A stretch of 64,000 bases of DNA from contig NC_087062.1 of assembly GCF_963678635.1 (NCBI RefSeq), positions 83,290,012-83,354,011 on the forward strand. Direction: 5' to 3'. The notes beneath the pieces are model-generated. The model did not search any database. It was given only the letters and a program-made list of their open reading frames with translations, and had not been told where the DNA came from. Source of the stretch: Symsagittifera roscoffensis (Eukaryota; Xenacoelomorpha; Acoela; Convolutidae). Below are positions 1 to 11,159 of the stretch, one piece after another. The translations under genes were made by a program, and so were the position numbers. Numbering within the stretch: position 1 is the first letter of the stretch; every line of letters starts with the position of its first letter.

Positions 1-975
1 CAATTCTATTCCCTATCTTAAAACATTGCCTTGTAGACCCTATCCATGATGTTAAAACATAACTTGGAGATAGAGACCAGATAGGCTATAGCCTTTCTCA
101 ATACATGGTTGGGGGTCTCCGTGGACCCCCTGATCAGCTTAAACATTTACAACTAATATGTGAGAGCGTACAGGGGAGAACTGCTACCAGAGCTTCACAC
201 CAGTCTGTACAATCACTTAAAAGGTCAAACAAACACCAGCTAAGCGACGCAACCACAGGCCCGATCGCGGAAGTCACGGTTGAACTATCGAGTGAAGGTT
301 TTTTAAAAATTTTACAGGCTCCAAAGACGGAACATCATATTAACACAGAATCGCCACAAAACCAGTCCCTGAGGAGCAAGACCGGCAGCCGATCTTGATT
401 CAAAAAGGCTTTATCAGAAAGCCTCAGGGTCTCATAATGGAGAAGGAAGCCCACACCACTAACACGACGACACAAAAAAAGTCGGCCATCAGCCCATCAC
501 CGGCTAAAGAAACTACCATGAACGTTGTGGGGGCAGGAGAGGGTTTCAAGCAGCATATCGAACGAGGTGAGACGGAATCAATCAGGTCTTCATCTACACC
601 AAAGCCAAAGATTCTTCGGAAACTCGCTAAGGCATTCGGGCATCAGCATCAAGCAATCGGAGGGCAAAAATTAAGCCCGAGAGTCAGAGACAGACAACGA
701 GCCGCCGAGGAAGACCCTAAAACAAGTAGCACCATTCAAAATGATCAGTTTTGATATAAACTCTTGAAAAAAAGGAAAATATTTGAAACTGATCAAAACT
801 ATTACTAAACTTTTGCCGGATTTTTGTTAGTTAAGATGATTGTCTTACTGAACAACAATACTTTCATTTTGTGCAAAAGCGTTAACCTAATAACCATTCT
901 ACCTCTTTTGTATTCCAAACTAACTTGACTTAACTTATGGCAATCAACCAAATCGAAGCTAGTTAGAATAAGGGG
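1..975 (+). repeat. Dispersed repeat RepA, copy 1 (5' end outside window)
   Basis: The segment is nearly identical to 7889-8830 and more distantly similar to 2640-3625 and 15738-16210. It contains two open frames. The first, 105-398 (97 aa, opening MVGGLRGPPDQ), differs from the equivalent frame at 7987-8280 at only a few bases, most of them amino-acid changing. The second has a real ATG at 437 (MEKEAHTTNTTTQ...) and runs to 754. It is rich in Lys, Arg, Ser and Pro and is cut by a frameshift where copy 4 reads on into a hydrophobic stretch. The tail ends in an 'agaataaggggtcaat' type sequence shared with copy 2 but not with copies 3 and 4, so two 3' subtypes exist. I recognise no known domain. 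It could be a non-autonomous mobile element or an exon family; see the finding on RepA. Confidence 0.75.
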
Positions 976-2502
976 TCAATCACAAAGAATGAAGACAGGA
1001 GAAAAGAAGTCAATGAACATCGCCAGATACAAATTTCCAACAGAGAGAACCAAAAAATGTTGACAAAAAATTTCTGAAAAAACTTCTGCAATTTTTTCTC
1101 AAAATTGAAAGGCTTTTCGACACATCTTGTAAAAGTATTCAGAAGAATTTTTTGTGAGATTTCTTATTAATTTTTGTACCTATGATTTTCACTTTTCGCA
1201 TCTTGCAAAATTTCTTACACTGTTTTTTGCTCCAATTTGTTAAAAACTGCTGATTAGACTTTGCATTTTGCAATTTTTTTTCAAAACTATTTCTGCATAC
1301 AAAATTAAACAAATAAAAAAGTGAATACAACTCTGAGATTAAATCCAATGTTGTTTTCGCTTTTTATTGAATTACCGCAAAAACTTCTTTGCGCCGTTAA
1401 TAATTTTGTTTACTGCTTTCCAGCAACTAATTGTTACGTGTAGATCGATCGAAAGTAATTAAAACTGTGTTTTCAGGTTTTGCATAGATTTTTAATTGAC
1501 AATACTGAAACTTTGTGAGCAAAATTTGAGCAGATGTTTAACAATAAAATTTTATGATTTTATGGTTAAACTTGCTACATTTTTGCATTTACATCAGAAA
1601 AAATATGATTCAGTTTTTGCATATTGTTTTAAAAAACTTTGCTGTCTAAAAAATTTTAAGCTATCTAAAAAATCACGACTTTTTGGTGATCTTTAGAAAT
1701 GTTTCAAGTCAGTTGTACACATGTTTTTAACATTAATTTTAGCATAAAATTATTTTAAAATTAAAGTCTTGACACTTTTGGATTTTGAAAAAAAAATTTT
1801 CAAAAGAGTTCTTGCTTCTTTGTCAATATATTTTTATCAATGTTTTTTTGTGAGTTTTTGAAATTCTAAGCCGCCTCAACTTTTTTCATAGTGATTTGTG
1901 AGAAAATTTTGCTGGAAAAAATTGTAAGTACTTTCGAAAACTTTTTTCCATCAATTCAAATTTTACAAAACGAAACGTACTTTGTATTATCAGTTTGGCG
2001 TAATTGAATAATACTTTTCGAATAATTTCAGGTATATTGCATTTTCAGTTACCTGAAATCTATGGAAAACTTCCTGAGATTTCAGATGGGATATAGATAC
2101 AATGAAAGTGTGATAAACAACTGGCAAAAGAGTTAGAGAGTTTATAAAACAATTTAGCTATGTCAAAGAACCCCTCGAGAAATCAAGACGGACTTTCCCA
2201 AATACTGATTGCAAAATCCTCAAAATTGAAAATTTGATATAAAAAAAAAGATTATGGAAAACAACATTCTTTACAAATGACTTTTTCCCAGTGTAACTGT
2301 TCATTTTCACAGATTCTTCAGTACTCGAATAAAACGTTATTGTCCATTAACTGTTCCCCTAATTGAATAGCAAAAATTGGAACAGATAGAAGCTACGATG
2401 GGAAAACATTTAAATTAATAGAAAAAAATTAAGATGAGAACGAGATTTGATTAACGCATCAGGAACAAAAGAATGAGAAATTCAAAAAAAAACAATGGCT
2501 TA
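976..2502. other. AT-rich stretch without recognisable features
   Basis: Short ORFs on both strands are AT-biased, rich in F, K, N and L, and show no motif, no phase-matched splice pairs and no similarity to anything else in the window. I see nothing to annotate. Confidence 0.6.
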
Positions 2503-3625
2503 CTTCTATAATCTACACGTAATACACCAATGAGACTCACCAAGTAGATAACGCGCCCCAAAATTTTTTACAAAAAACTAGAGATTTCTAGAAAACCAAA
2601 TATTACCATTTTTGTACCATTCTCTTACCATGTCACAGACACTTAAGCTTTGCCGATTCTATTCCCAATCTTAATTGCCTTGTAGACCCTATACATGATG
2701 TTAAAACATAACTTGGAGTTAGAGGCCAGATAGACTATAGCCTATCTCAATTTATGGGGGTCTCCATGGACCCCCTCATCAGCTTCATATTTACAACCAA
2801 TATGTGAGAGCGTACAGGGGAGAACTGCAACCAGAGCTTCACACCAGTCTTTAAGATCCCTTAAAAGATCAAACAAACACCAGCTAAGCGACACAAACAC
2901 AGGCCCGATCGCGGAACTCACGGTTGAACCATCGAGTGAAAGTTTGTTAAAAAAAGTTGCAGGCTCCAGAGACGGAACATCATATTAACACAGAGTCGCC
3001 ACAAAACCAGTCGCTGAGGTGCAAAACCAGCAGCCGATATTGATTCAAAAAGGCTTTATCAGAAAGCCTCAGGGGCTCATAATGGAGAAGGAAGCCCACA
3101 CCACTAACACGACGACACAAAAAAGTCGGTCATCAGCCCATCACCGGCTAAAGAAACTACCATGAACGTTGTGGGGACAGGAGAGGGTTTCAAGCAGCAT
3201 ATCAATTGAGGTGAGACAGAATCAATCAAGTCTTCATTTACACCAAAGCCAAAGAAAATTCCGATTCTTCGGAAACTCGCTAAGGCATTAGGGCATCAGC
3301 ATCAAGCAATCGGAGGGCAAAGATTAAGCCATAGAGTCAGAAACAGACAAGGAGCCGCCGAGGAAGACGCTAAAAAGCAAGTGGCACCTTTGATATAAGC
3401 TCTTCAAAAAAACAAGCAAAATACATGAAACTGATCGAAACTATTACTAAAACATTTGCCGGATCTTTGTTTGTTAAGACGATTGTCTTACTGAACAACA
3501 ATACTTTCGTTTTGTGCAAAAGCGTTAACCTAATAACCATTCTACCTCTTTTGTTTTCCAAACTAATTTGACCTAACTCATGGCGGTCGACCAAATTGAA
3601 GCTATTTAGAATAAGGTGTCAATCT
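2503..3625 (+). repeat. Dispersed repeat RepA, copy 2 (most diverged full-length copy)
   Basis: This copy begins with the same 5' segment as copy 3 (a 'tctataatctacacg' start, then 'caagtagat.acgcgcccc'), so the full repeat is about 1.1 kb. Both RepA frames are damaged. The first has lost bases near its start. The second has a shorter A-run at 3119-3125, which shifts the frame, and a TGA at about 3208. It ends with the same tail as copy 1 (attagaataagg.gtcaatc). It is the oldest-looking copy by visible divergence. Copies 1 and 2 are about 2.6 kb apart; copies 2 and 3 about 5.2 kb apart. Confidence 0.75.
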
Positions 3626-3722
3626 GAATGTTGTTAAGACTTTCCTATTCTTATTCAACTCACAATGTTTCTTTCACTCATAAATAAGTTTATTATTTCA
3701 AACAAAGAGGACACACATCAAA

Positions 3723-3862
3723 CATAGAACATGGGTTATTGGATATAGATTGATTGTGATAGTGATATCAAATATAGAACATGGGTTATTGGATATAGAT
3801 TGATTGTGATAGTGATAGTGATAGTGATAGTGATAGTGATAGTCATAGTGATGATTTGATAT
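3723..3862. repeat. Microsatellite (GATAGT)n inside a duplicated ~50 bp block
   Basis: A block reading 'atatagaacatgggttat...gattgattgtgat' occurs twice (about 3723-3768 and 3775-3818). The second copy runs into about six units of GATAGT ending near 3850. The reverse-strand frame encodes a His-Tyr run that is a by-product of the hexamer. Confidence 0.85.
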
Positions 3863-4194
3863 ATTTTTGCTTGGCTTACCCACCGTACATTTTCACATTT
3901 TCAACATTCCATCTAATGGTTAAATCAATCAGAAAGAGACAACATATGTCGTAATGTTTGCTTTTGTTGATATTTTATCAACCGAGCAAACACATAACTT
4001 CAAGCTAACATATGGTAAAATTTTAAGAATTTTGTCTCTGATTTCAAATCACATCATCCAACCATCTTTTAGGGTGATTGTTAAACGGCGATGCCAGTTG
4101 ACAAAAAAATTTAAAAGCAGAAAATATGATTTACAAAACGTCATAAAGTTTTAATAGAGTTTGCGTAAAATTTTTTGTTTCTAATTTTGACAAT

Positions 4195-4480
4195 TTGCGC
4201 GTAAAATGGCGGCTTGTAGTGTAGTCGGTCGCTGAATGGGTTCTTGTAGTGTAGTCGCTTCGTAGGATTGCGACTTGTAGAAAATGTTCATGTAGAGCAG
4301 AGCATTGATTTGTAGAGTTGTGGCGGCGGCCAAATCACAGCTGGATATTTTTAAGAAATATAACATCAAATACATTTTTTCACATTTGGTTTGGCAAATA
4401 TATTTGTCGGCCATACTGAACTATTTTTGTAGAAGCATGCTTTGTAGGGTGACGGTGGCCAAATCACAGTTAGATATAAA
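4195..4480. repeat. Short local duplications ('cttgtagtgtagtcg' and a 'ggccaaatcacag' block)
   Basis: Two copies of 'cttgtagtgtagtcg' lie at about 4212-4226 and 4234-4250. A longer block, with 'tttgtag..gt' then 'ggccaaatcacag.t.gatat', recurs at about 4310-4348 and 4440-4477, roughly 130 bp apart. The overlapping ORFs on both strands come from these repeats; I do not treat them as genes. Confidence 0.55.
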
Positions 4481-4950
4481 TGAATACAAAAATTAAAAAA
4501 AACAGGGACGGAGGTTAACAGATAATCTTGAAACTAATAGTTTCCTTCCACCTGGGTTTTAGGCTCAAATATTTACTGCTGAGAACTGTTTTTCCCCGGA
4601 AAACTGTTATGGTTTTCTGCATTTGGTTGATACAATTTTAGTCGTTTATATAACTCTCTTGCACCTGATCCGTGAAGGAGTCAAGAATTGGAGTTTGCTT
4701 TTTGGCGGTTATAAAGGCTGCTGGAACACAAATGTGTTGATGGGGGAGTTGTGGATTAACCAGACATTAGGCACCGTTACCGATTTGGTAAGGGTGGTAG
4801 GTTTTCCATCTTAAATCTGTTAATGAATGAAGAGAGCGCATAATTTAAACTGGTATCAAAATTTGGCGGTTTTTTTGGGTTGAGGTTTTGTTCCTTTTTG
4901 ACTTGGATCGCAATTTTTGTTTCAAGTTCTAGAGAGTTTGCTGATTTGGT

Positions 4951-5956
4951 CTAGGTGTTGCCGAGTTGAAGAAAAGGGAAAATTGTGAAAGGACAGATAA
5001 TAGATTTTCTTTTTTGAATGCCATTAGAGTGTTTCACTTTTGGGATTGTAAAATTGGTATTCAATTTTGGCCTATTAATCTGCTTGATTACTTTGTGCGG
5101 CATTTCTATGGGGTCATTTAAAGACAGAATGTTTTCAAAATCAAGCAAGTCTTCTTCGAGTGGAGTCTGAAGAAGGTCAGCAGGTATACCTTTCAGAAAA
5201 CTTCAATTATTTGGTTCGTAGAATGATCGAAGTCCATAATTTCACCTTCTTCGAGATCGGTGATTTCAGACATTATTTTTGAATATGATTGATTTTGTCG
5301 CAATTTCTGAAAAGTTTCAATCGGCGGAGGGAGGTTTTTGAGGTTGAGAGGTTTTTGAAAGAATGATTTTGCGCTCATTTCAGCCGTACTTGTTTTTACT
5401 GGCACGAGGGGGTTTTATTTGCAATTTAAGCTGGTAGTGATAAGCATTTTGCTCCTTTATATAACCATATGTTTGAGTTTGAAAATAACCATATAATCTC
5501 ACCATTTGGTCAGAGATCAGAATGTTTACAGAAGGTTTCTTCTTGATTTTATTAATTTCTAATGGATTGAAATTATGGCAACAAAAATGATAAAGATAAC
5601 TGGCTGAAGCATCCAAAAAATTTAGAGCTTCTGAAAAATATTCCGCTTTGGAATATAAGTGATGAGAAAAAGGAAGAGAGAAAAACAAATTATGAGTTTA
5701 TGTATAATTCAGATCTCTTTATTTCACGGGTCGAGTATTATTTATTACTCACAAACAAAAATTATTTGTTCGAGGTTCCGCTTTTGCGGTAAGCCGAATG
5801 GTGTTCAGCCCAAACAATAGATATTAATTTGGATGGTAAGGCTGATATCATGTTTAATTGTTGAGAAGAAACTGACCATGTGTCTAGCGATTCAATAGTG
5901 TGATCAGTTTGCTCCCTGGTGAGGATGTGAGTATTTTTTTGATCATTTGATTTCAA
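4951..5956 (-). pseudogene. Weak decayed coding region, unknown family
   Basis: Four consecutive minus-strand frames look more protein-like than the surroundings: 5956-5762, 5688-5380, 5405-5193 and 5148-4951. The second frame ends where the third begins (near 5395-5405) in a different phase. The third ends in TGA a few codons before the fourth can be read back in yet another phase. An acceptor-like 'atatttttcag' precedes 'EALNFLDASAS' on the minus strand. The third frame has an acidic stretch (ITDLEEGEIMDF) and a proline cluster (LPPPIETF). I recognise no family. A chain of phase shifts suggests a pseudogene or assembly indels, but short introns cannot be excluded and the whole may be chance. 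Confidence 0.3.
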
Positions 5957-5989
5957 TTTTGATACTACATTTATATTTTGACAAAAATG

Positions 5990-7732
5990 TTTTTGTTTTC
6001 GACTCTAAACCCTGAGCCGAAGTCTTAATGTGATGCAATTTTTTTAATTAGAACTCACATAATGTCTCCTGAATTTTTTCAGAACAAATCGTTTTCTTGC
6101 ACTGCTTGTCGTTTTGTCTGCTCCTTTCCATCCTGCTGATTGAAAACTCTCTCTTTGATGTTACATTGCATGAATGGAGGCTGTTTTTGAACAAAGTGTA
6201 AATACAAACAGCCAATTTCTTAGTATACGTTTTGATTGTTTACTAATCTCTGAAGAATATGGCTCAGACATGTTCCTACTCAAATTAAGTGAAAATTGTC
6301 ACTCCCCATGAAAGAACGTGAGTAGCCTCGCAATAATCTTGGGATACTAAAGATTTTTCTTAAAAGTCTAACCACGAGAGAAAAATATTGAATTCTTTTT
6401 ATTGTCTGATTAAAATCTTAGAAGAACTTGGTACATATCAGCTGTCATCTGGAAGATTGGTTTTTGCTGAGAATTGAGGTTTTTTTTTTGGGAGAAGTTT
6501 ATTGTATGTCTTCAAAAATCAAATGCTAGTTCAATTTTTGAAGGTTTTTACAAAGCATTTCATAACTAGTTCTATTTCCATATATGGAAGTCATGATATC
6601 TCATAAGTTTTTGTCACGATTGAGAAGTACAATGTCAGCAAGGGTCCTTTATTCAACTTAGTTTCTTCACTGTAAAAGAAATAGAGCAATAAAACAAGTT
6701 GCCTCTGTATTTGCCAATGAAATTACAATCTTTAAGAACACACAGATCTTTCTCAAGTATTGGGAGGCTTTATAATTGTTGAGAATTGTAAGATTCAATA
6801 ATTGCTATTATATGTGACTTTTTTCATTAAAATATATTTGGTGTACAACTTTATTTTTGCAGTGAAGTGCAAATTAGGAGCTAGAGTATTAATTTTTGGA
6901 AAAAAAATTGAAGACAATGAATACAAACTCGGTTTCTGATTTGATACATTTGTAAGTCTAGATTTATAAAAATAGTTTTTGATGGAATATCTTAATCTAG
7001 AAGAATTCTTCTTGCTTATTTTACGACAAAACGAAAAAAAAAATTGATGAAAAATTTTTTTTTGGTAGTTTATTTTTTCGCTGGTCTGATATTCAACAAA
7101 CTAAAAAAAGTAATTAAAAATTCAAAATCTGTTTCAAGATTATGGAATTAGTATAATAAAACGTACTTTTTCAAAGAAATTTCAGCTATCCACATCTCGA
7201 AACTTATATATAGTAGTTTATTGAGGATTTTGATATTAACTCTTTTTTTCTAAGTCAATTGTGATTAGATGGACATTGAAACTGATAAAAAAATTCGTTG
7301 TAAAAATATCTTGACTCTGATTGGTTGATATCGAAACCGATGAAACTCCACAAATAAGTAAAGCCCGATTCTGATTTTCTAGTTATTTGAAAAAATTCTT
7401 TGTTTAGTTGGGTTCTTCCTTTATAACCGTTTTTAGGAAAGATTTTTTACTTACATTGAAAGTCATTGCTCAAGGTTGACCTAGTTTTTATTCAATTTCA
7501 TTCAATTTATGGAACCTTTCAAAGTAAGTGTATGCTTCTCACTGAAATTTTGAATTTTTCAAAATCTCCCATAGAGTTACTTCAAGTTCTTTACTCATTT
7601 CGATGCCGTCACTGAAGAGAAACGAGAGATTTGCATGTCTTCAGTTCGGCGAAAATTGAAAAAAAAAATCGATCAAAAACTATTACCATTGACTTACCAT
7701 AAACCAAAAATCATAATATGTTAGCGTTAGCC
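5990..7732. other. AT-rich intergenic stretch
   Basis: There are homopolymer T runs and short AT-biased frames only. I found no motif, no internal repeat longer than about 15 bp, and no similarity to other parts of the window. Confidence 0.55.
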
Positions 7733-8838
7733 CCCTTCTATAATCTACACGTTACACCAATGAGACTCGCCAAGTAGATTACGCGCCCCGAACTATTTTG
7801 CAAAAACTAGAGATTTCTAGAAAAACGAAAATTACCATTTTTGTACCATTCTCTTACCAGGTCACAGACACTTAAGCCTTGCCAATTCTATTCCCTATCT
7901 TAAAACATTGCCTTGTAGACCCTATCCATGATGTTAAAACATAACTTGGAGATAGAGACCAGATAGGCTATAGCCTTTCTCAATACATGGTTGGGGGTCT
8001 CCGTGGACCCCCTGATCAGCTTAAACATTTACAACTAATATGTGAGAGCGTACAGGGGAGAACTGCTACCAGAGCTTCACACCAGTCTGTACGATTACTT
8101 AAAAGGTCAAACAAACACCAGCTAAGCGACGCAACCACAGGCCCGATCGCGGAAGTCATGGTTGAACTATCGAGTGAAGGTTTTTTAAAAATTTTACCGG
8201 CTCCAAAGACGGAACATCATATTAACACAGAATCGCCACAAAACCAGTCCCTGAGGAGCAAGACCGGCAGCCGATCTTGATTCAAAAAGGCTTTATCAGA
8301 AAGCCTCAGGGTCTCATAATGGAGAAGGAAGCCCACACCACTAACACGACGACACAAAAAAATCGGTCATCAGCCCATCACCGGCTAAAGAAACTACCAT
8401 GAACGATAAGGGGGCAGGAGAGGTTTTCAAGCAGCATATCAAACGAGGTGAGACGGAATCAATCACGTCTTCATTTACACCGAAGCCAAAAGAACCTCCG
8501 ATTCTTCGGAAACTCGCTAAGGCTATCGGGCATCAGCATCAAGCAATCGGAGGTCAATGATTGAGCCCATGAGTCAGAAACAGATAACGAGCCGCCGAGG
8601 AAGACGCTAAAGAGCAAGTGGCACCGTTCAAATGATCAATTTTGATATAAGTTCTTTTAAAAAAGGAAGCAAAATACTTTCAACTGATCAAAACTATTAA
8701 TAAAACATTTGCCGGATCTTTGGTAGTTCAGATGATTGTCTGACTGAACAAGAATACTTGTGCAAAATCGTTAACTTAATAACCATTCTATCTCTTTTGT
8801 GTGCTACTTCAATCGAGGTTAGCCTTAAAAGTTAAAGG
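7733..8838 (+). repeat. Dispersed repeat RepA, copy 3
   Basis: This copy is nearly identical to copy 1 over the first frame (7987-8280). In the second frame the A-run near 8354 is a base shorter, putting MEKEAHTTNTTTQ out of phase with the basic region. Its 3' end is the second subtype ('gtgc.acttcaatcgaggttagcctta'), shared with copy 4. The part from about 8354 onward is the left end of tandem-duplication unit 1. Its tail stops about 150 bp before the first protease exon. Confidence 0.75.
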
Positions 8839-8985
8839 ATAACTTACCTTAGCACTTCTCAGGTATCGTATCAGTATGTATTAGAAAAACTGGTCCACAA
8901 AATATCGCCCCTCTAAGTGCACTTTAAAGCTAGTTGAAAGCCAGTTGAAAGCAAACTTCTTATTTTGATGTTTTTTTTGCTGCAG

Positions 8986-9183
8986 CTGTTGATGTTCGGA
9001 TAGTGGTTGGTGATTTCACAGATGCGACATCAGCCAAAGAGCAGGTGTTAGTCGAGATCATATACTGGCCGGCGGACTTCCTGTTAGTATATTTGCCCTC
9101 TTTAAATATCACCCCCATAGCAGCTAGTAACGATTACCACCCCTATAAGGAACTAATTCGACGGTTGAGCATATGTGAAATAT
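8986..9183 (+). CDS. Serine protease (chymotrypsin fold), internal exon, unit 1
   Basis: A strong acceptor (pyrimidine run, then gctgcag ending at 8985) opens a frame reading VDVRIVVGDFTDATSAKEQ..., the pattern expected between the catalytic His and Asp of S1 proteases. The frame closes at tandem stops from 9189. A good donor 'gtacgtag' at 9184 leaves one base of a split codon, and the exon at 10404 supplies the missing two, so the junction is phase-consistent. The near-identical copy at 17235-17432 has one clear amino-acid change in the shared core (Gln to Lys) plus Val to Asp at the start. No exon carrying an activation site or TAAHC-type His motif was found upstream in either unit. Placement relative to His57 and Asp102 is my inference. 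Confidence 0.75.
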
Positions 9184-10403
9184 GTACGTAGTAACGAACC
9201 TCCCTCTCCCCCTAATGAAAAAGGAGAGGATAATGAAAGCGATCCAGGATATATTCTTCTTAAACCCACTCTAAAAAAAATTTCATGAAAACATCCCTCT
9301 GAAAAGGCTGAAAAAGGTATTGTTTCTGTAAGCTTGCAGTACTTCAAATACATAAATATAGATGATTAGAAAATTATTGCGAGGTTGATAAAAAATATTA
9401 TCTTTTGGTTGAAATTGCTTTGAATAAAAAAAATCATCTATCTAAAACTGTTTCATAAATAGTTTCCGCAGGTGGATTTATGTTGCAAATCTTTTGGCCA
9501 AAAATTTGTATGTTTCGACCGTCTCGATCAAATTTCGGTTTTTTATTTTCCTCGACCAAATTTTGGTTCCATTACGAACACAATTTTTGTAATCTTAAAT
9601 TCTTAATCTTAAATTCAGTACAAGATAGCACTGGTTTGTTGTGGGAAATCCGCTCTAAAAAATTTGACCACTAAGTGGATTTTCTAAACAAAAAACTGAA
9701 ATTCTTTTTTTCTTTCATAGCTCTCAGATCTATTCGTTATTATTTTCATCTTAGGTACAAATTCAAAAACTTTGGATGTGAGAATTGGATCTGATCGAAA
9801 AATGTGACATCTTTTTTTAGGTTAGCTAACTAAATTGATTTTCCGATCTCTCCCAAAGCATTGAAAAGACCGACCCTAATTTGGCCTAATTTTCTGCGCT
9901 GCAGGTAAATTTTAAGTTCCAAGGCACTAAAATGACCCTGTTTTGGGTTAAAAATTTGCGCCGCGGGCAAATTTAAAAAGACAGGCCAAAAACAGCATTT
10001 TTAGGCATTTTTTGGTGTTTTTTGACGCGCACTTCCCCTTCAAAATTAGTGAATATTGGCCCCAAAAACGCCCTTAGAAAGACTTTAGGGCCCGTCAACC
10101 AGAAATGGAACTCTCAAATTAGTACAAAAGGGAGGGAAACTTTGGGTCGGCAGGGGGTCGAATCCCTGAGGGGGGGGGGGGCGTTCACACCCGCCCCTCC
10201 TTCTAAATCTGCTGATGCTCAGCTAAAACTTAAAAACTTCTGCTTCGCTAACTGAGTTTTTCATCAGCATGTCTTACAAGTTTTGGCAAACATAATTCAG
10301 ATCCCGCTCTTTTATAATAAGAAATCACGTCGAAAAATAGACAAGATGCAAATCGAATTATGATGTGAGCCGAATGATTCATATAGGTATACACGAGTTG
10401 CAG
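9184..10403 (+). other. Protease intron with a degenerate hAT/MITE-like insertion
   Basis: The first ~100 bases after the donor are almost unchanged between the two units, more so than expected for neutral intron sequence. From about 9810 to 10220 the intron carries features echoing the MITE at 29667-29929: a T-run plus 'aggt.ag..aa', a 'caaagcactgaaaagaccgaccc' block, and a right end with 'cgcccctccttctaaatc'. A 12-G run (10170-10181) and 'gcgccgcgggcaaat' blocks are shared by both units, so the insertion predates the duplication. Confidence 0.5.
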
Positions 10404-10933
10404 TCGACAACGACATTGCGCTGATCAAAGTGTCCAATTACAGCTTTGAAAAAGAACGCATTTTGTCAGTCTGCGGTGGCTATGCTGACGAGTGTACCAT
10501 AATGGGTGCATGTGGAACAGGAAGAACTAGCCACAACTCAGAAGCTCTATCTCCATTTTTGAAAGAAATTCTACTCTACGAAAGACCTCCCGGACTTTGG
10601 GATTTTTCCTCGGATTGTTCTCCAGATAAAGTTTGCACACGACGAATATCGAGTGGTCGGGATGACAATCTATTCCTTGGAGACAGTGGGGGACCACTTT
10701 ATGTTTTCGGGGAATTTCCAGACAACAAACCGATTTGTGTCTATGGCGTGGCTAGTTTTTGCGGGCAATGGTCACTAGATGTTCTTGGCTTCAATCTTTT
10801 CAACTGTTATTATGGTGGAAGCTATTTTGCAAATGTTCCCTATTTCGTGGACTGGATCGACGCTACCATTCGACATCATTATGTGCAGTACGATACTGAA
10901 ATGACGGCGACCGATAGTTCAAGCAATTATTGA
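10404..10933 (+). CDS. Serine protease (chymotrypsin fold), terminal catalytic exon, unit 1
   Basis: The exon opens after 'gttgcag' with DNDIALIKV. The Asp codon at 10412-10414 fits catalytic Asp102. GDSGGPLYV follows, with the catalytic Ser codon at 10685-10687, then GVASFCG and a C-terminal helix (YFVDWIDATIRHH). The open frame continues about 20 residues beyond the usual protease end and stops at 10931-10933. Oddities: the position usually occupied by Cys191 is Phe, the GWG motif is replaced by MGACGTG, and the residue at the 189 position reads Asn, so trypsin-like specificity is unlikely. No exon with the activation Ile or His57 was seen, so this is either a partial gene or depends on exons outside the window. 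A downstream AATAAA lies at 11128-11133. Confidence 0.9.
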
Positions 10934-11127
10934 TATTCTTATTTCCAAAAATCAAGTTATGAAAACCAAAATTGTTCCAAGTTCTGTAGAAAAAGATGGA
11001 ATATTTGTGGTTAGCTTGGTTTTTTTCTCTACAAAGTTTTGCCTTGTAAACTTGCCAATTTTGACGGAACTTTTTTTTTGATAAAACTATATCACCAGAA
11101 AATGAATGTTCTCCTGAGTTCAAATTA

Positions 11128-11133
11128 AATAAA
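11128..11133 (+). other. Candidate polyadenylation signal for protease unit 1
   Basis: AATAAA lies about 195 bases after the protease stop codon and just before the satellite array. The aligned place in unit 2 (near 19250) reads 'aaaatataa', lacking the hexamer. Confidence 0.35.
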
Positions 11134-11159
11134 TTTATTCACCTAAATTCACTTTTGTA

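Noticed and set aside
3698-3883. Minus-strand ORF with His-Tyr repeats
   Set aside because: Translation of the GATAGT hexamer; no gene evidence.
5380-5688. Resemblance of KAEYFSEALNFLDASASYL to the AF4/FMR2 C-terminal homology region
   Set aside because: Only a few positions fit and the following residues do not; too weak to name a family.
10150-10180. 'gggtcgaatccctgag' in the protease intron (and at 18264) as a tRNA-derived SINE box
   Set aside because: The B-box is incomplete and no A-box at the proper distance was found; the G-run follows directly.
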